This document shows, piece by piece, positions 61,679 to 64,000 of a stretch of DNA of 64,000 nt (positions are counted from its first letter, which is position 1; the number at the start of each line of letters is the position of its first letter). A program made the translations under genes and the position numbers. The notes under the pieces were generated by a model, which made no database searches, was not told the DNA's origin, and was given only the letters and a program-made list of their open reading frames with translations. The stretch is from Stictocephala bisonia (lineage: Eukaryota; Arthropoda; Insecta; Hemiptera; Membracidae): positions 62,001 to 126,000 of the forward strand of contig JAQJVL010001198.1 of assembly GCA_035578905.1 (NCBI GenBank). Reading direction: 5' to 3'.

Positions 61679-64000
61679 TCAATATTGCAGATTGCCAGCC
61701 TGTACACATTCGATGGTTAAGAAATAAATCAAACTACCAAAAGAAGTTAATTTTTCTAACTTTCTTCGTTTCCTACAAACTAGCAATGTATTCCAAGGTT
61801 AAATCTATTTGGTTCAAAATATTCCTGAATTTATAATTTTAAAACCAGAATTAAACGATATTTGTGAACTTTTAAGGGAATGCTTTTACGTTAATCACTT
61901 TAGTCGTGGCGATTTGTTTCTTTAGTATGTTGCGGAATTTTAAGTTTATTCATTAGTAGAGTGGAAACATGGCCAAGTTAATGAATGCCACATTCTCGAC
62001 CTCAACCTCACGTTGAACGAACAGACAGCAGTAGCAGTAATGTACTAGCCGCACCCTTTCCCATCGAGTAGAAGCGCTGTGTAATGTTTATGCCTATTTC
62101 ACGACACTTAGTAACGCTGAATTTTATCACCTCTGGCAATCAATAAAGGTGTTAAAACACTTGAAAGACACCTGGCTTTAAAAACGCTCGCTTTTCTCGA
62201 CGAGTCACCTATACAGTCTGCCGAAATGTCTTGGACGTACTAGTAAAGTACTATGAAATATTTGCTTTAGAAAACCGTCCATTGTCAATACCAAATACCG
62301 CATGGTGAAACGAGGGCCCTCTGGTGACCTTGACAACAACCCACCCAACAGCTGTTATCTGACACTTGATAAGCTCAGCTGATTTATTTATGTTTAGGTG
62401 GCGAGACAGTCGCGAAAGCACAGATTATGTATTATTTATTAACAAACCCGTAGTAGTTTTTGAGTCGTTGTTAAACTGATCAAGGCATGCGGCAGCCAGA
62501 TCCAATAAAGCTGTTTGGTCAGCTGACACGTTCATTGTGTGTTGGCCATACTGAATGGTCACGAACAGCCCCATACGAATTGGGGCACGAGTGTAATCAA
62601 TTTTCTAGGTCGTATTGGTTCAACAAGCATCTCTGCGTCAATGGAGCATATGAGAGCCCGTCTACGACTTCCACCATCTTCACATTTTAAGTAATCTGTC
62701 CAACACCTAAATGCCTATTTTATTGTATGAAGTGGTAAAATGTAAGCACCAGTAAGCATGAGTCACTGTCTGCATTCAACCTCCCAGAGGGGGGGTTGTG
62801 GCTATGCACCGTAACAAAAACTGAGGAAAAATCATGTTGATAGTAAACAAAAGTGTAAACCATAATGTGAAGTATGTTCTTTACATTCACAAACTAATCA
62901 CGGCACCATGGCTTACTACCACGGTAGAGGGCGTGCGTCGGGGCCGCCTACAAAACGTACGTCTGGCTGACCAGAAGATATATTAATTTGTTGGAATTAC
63001 CAACGCTTCATGGATTAAAATAAAAACACGACATTTCAGCAGGTAAAAAACTGCCGTCTTCAGGTATATATCCTATATCTAAATTAAAATTATATTTATT
63101 TTGTAATGAATCACACCAAATTATAACAAGTAAAACTTAAACAATTGCATACTTAGAAATTAAGCTGAACTAAGACAGATTCAGATGTAACAAATTTCAC
63201 TCGATGCAGGGATGACTGCTCAGACTGCATTCATTGGTTTATAGTCCGAATAAAATAACTTTGGTACTGGCGGAACGGACACGCGCCGCTGGTCTAAACT
63301 GACAAAACTCGAGTTTTAATTTGCTGCCAAACTTAAAATACCCAAGCAATTATTTTTCAAAATAATTGTTTAGTGTCCACTATGTTATACTCTTTAAGAA
63401 AAAAGTATGCTGCAGATTTTACTAGAACTAATTTGCTTTTTATAGTGATAATTGTGTTTAAGAACGCGTTATTATGAGTGAAATTGCGCGTGAGTCGTCT
63501 TCAACCTGTCACTGTAGCGAGAAAAATAATAAAAATAAAATATTTCTTGTGGATGGACGACAGTTTGATTCATTGTGATTAGTTTGGTATAAAACTCATT
63601 TAATAATTCAAACAAGTTAATGAGAAATTACTTTTTTGTAAACCCTTGCAAACTCGGTAACAACAAAAGCTAGACAAAATTTCTTTAAATCTAAATTAAT
63701 TGTGTTATTTAAGTGACACTAAAATCGTACTCTCGTATCAAATAAAATTTTCTCAAACTACGAAGAAAGTTTTAGTAGTTTTCAAAACCAGATTGTCAAC
63801 AAGGCGGCGGTGATACCACACGAGCATTGTACAGTTACTGGCTCAGTTCTGGTCTCTTCCATTGCAAACTCATGGCCGCCTTCTTGTCAATTACTAATAT
63901 AATAAAATAATAAAATTTGAAATGACCTAAACGTTAAAATAGTGCTAAACACTGATTATTATATATATATATACATTGTATCCTGTAACATTAGTGTCAC
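61679..64000. other. Upstream spacer to the window end
   Basis: No gene recognised. A hammerhead-like core occurs on minus at 63034..63063. Short (TA)n at 63960. The most distal Syndapin promoter could lie here or beyond. Confidence 0.3.
63034..63063 (-). ncRNA. Hammerhead-like core (minus strand)
   Basis: On minus: CTGAAGA, then CGGCAG, a T-rich loop, CTGC and TGAAATGTCG. Same layout as the core at 40258, with a non-canonical extra base before the stem. Confidence 0.25.

Overview
This is animal nuclear DNA, most probably from an insect. It is AT-rich, with spliced genes and large introns packed with transposon debris: Tc1/mariner, pogo/Tigger, a non-LTR LINE, a Penelope-like element, SINEs and fold-back MITEs. 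Short (CCTAA)n runs fit the insect telomere-type pentamer. I cannot name the species; a hemipteran is a guess.

The window is organised around one host gene on the minus strand, Syndapin (PACSIN), an F-BAR plus SH3 membrane-curving adaptor. I could join nine coding exons, all with GT/AG borders and compatible phases, from an ATG at 48387 to a TAG at 9049. They give a complete 480-residue protein. Twelve bases of 5' UTR precede the ATG in its exon, so at least one non-coding first exon should lie upstream, between 48.4 and 64 kb. I could not place it.

Layout: 1-3.5 kb holds a broken LINE (minus strand) that ends in a minisatellite. 4.8-5.5 kb is a fold-back element. 6-9 kb is AT-rich, with one doubtful ORF and the likely Syndapin 3' UTR. 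9-48.4 kb is Syndapin. Its introns hold an intact mariner-family transposon (27.6-29.0 kb), decayed relatives (13 kb, 21.5 kb, 25 kb), an RT fragment (22.5-23.7 kb), a Penelope-like fossil (37-38.2 kb), a Tigger-like MITE whose end has become a tandem array (35.9-36.6 kb), palindromic MITEs and several minisatellites. 48.6-64 kb is the upstream region, with the largest minisatellite, an 89-bp tandem repeat, a MITE, a SINE-like tRNA relic and a 1.56-kb palindrome.

Three things stand out. First, one 36-bp minisatellite family occurs as eight separate arrays over 50 kb. Its G-rich strand carries GGGTGGGCGGGTGGG, a textbook short-loop G-quadruplex motif. Second, hammerhead-ribozyme-like cores (CTGAWGA, a short hairpin, then GAAA) recur at six places; one lies just downstream of the Penelope-like endonuclease remnant. 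Third, the intact mariner-family element has about 110-bp terminal repeats, a TA target duplication and an unbroken transposase with an unusually long D-to-D spacing. I found no clear new multi-gene system.
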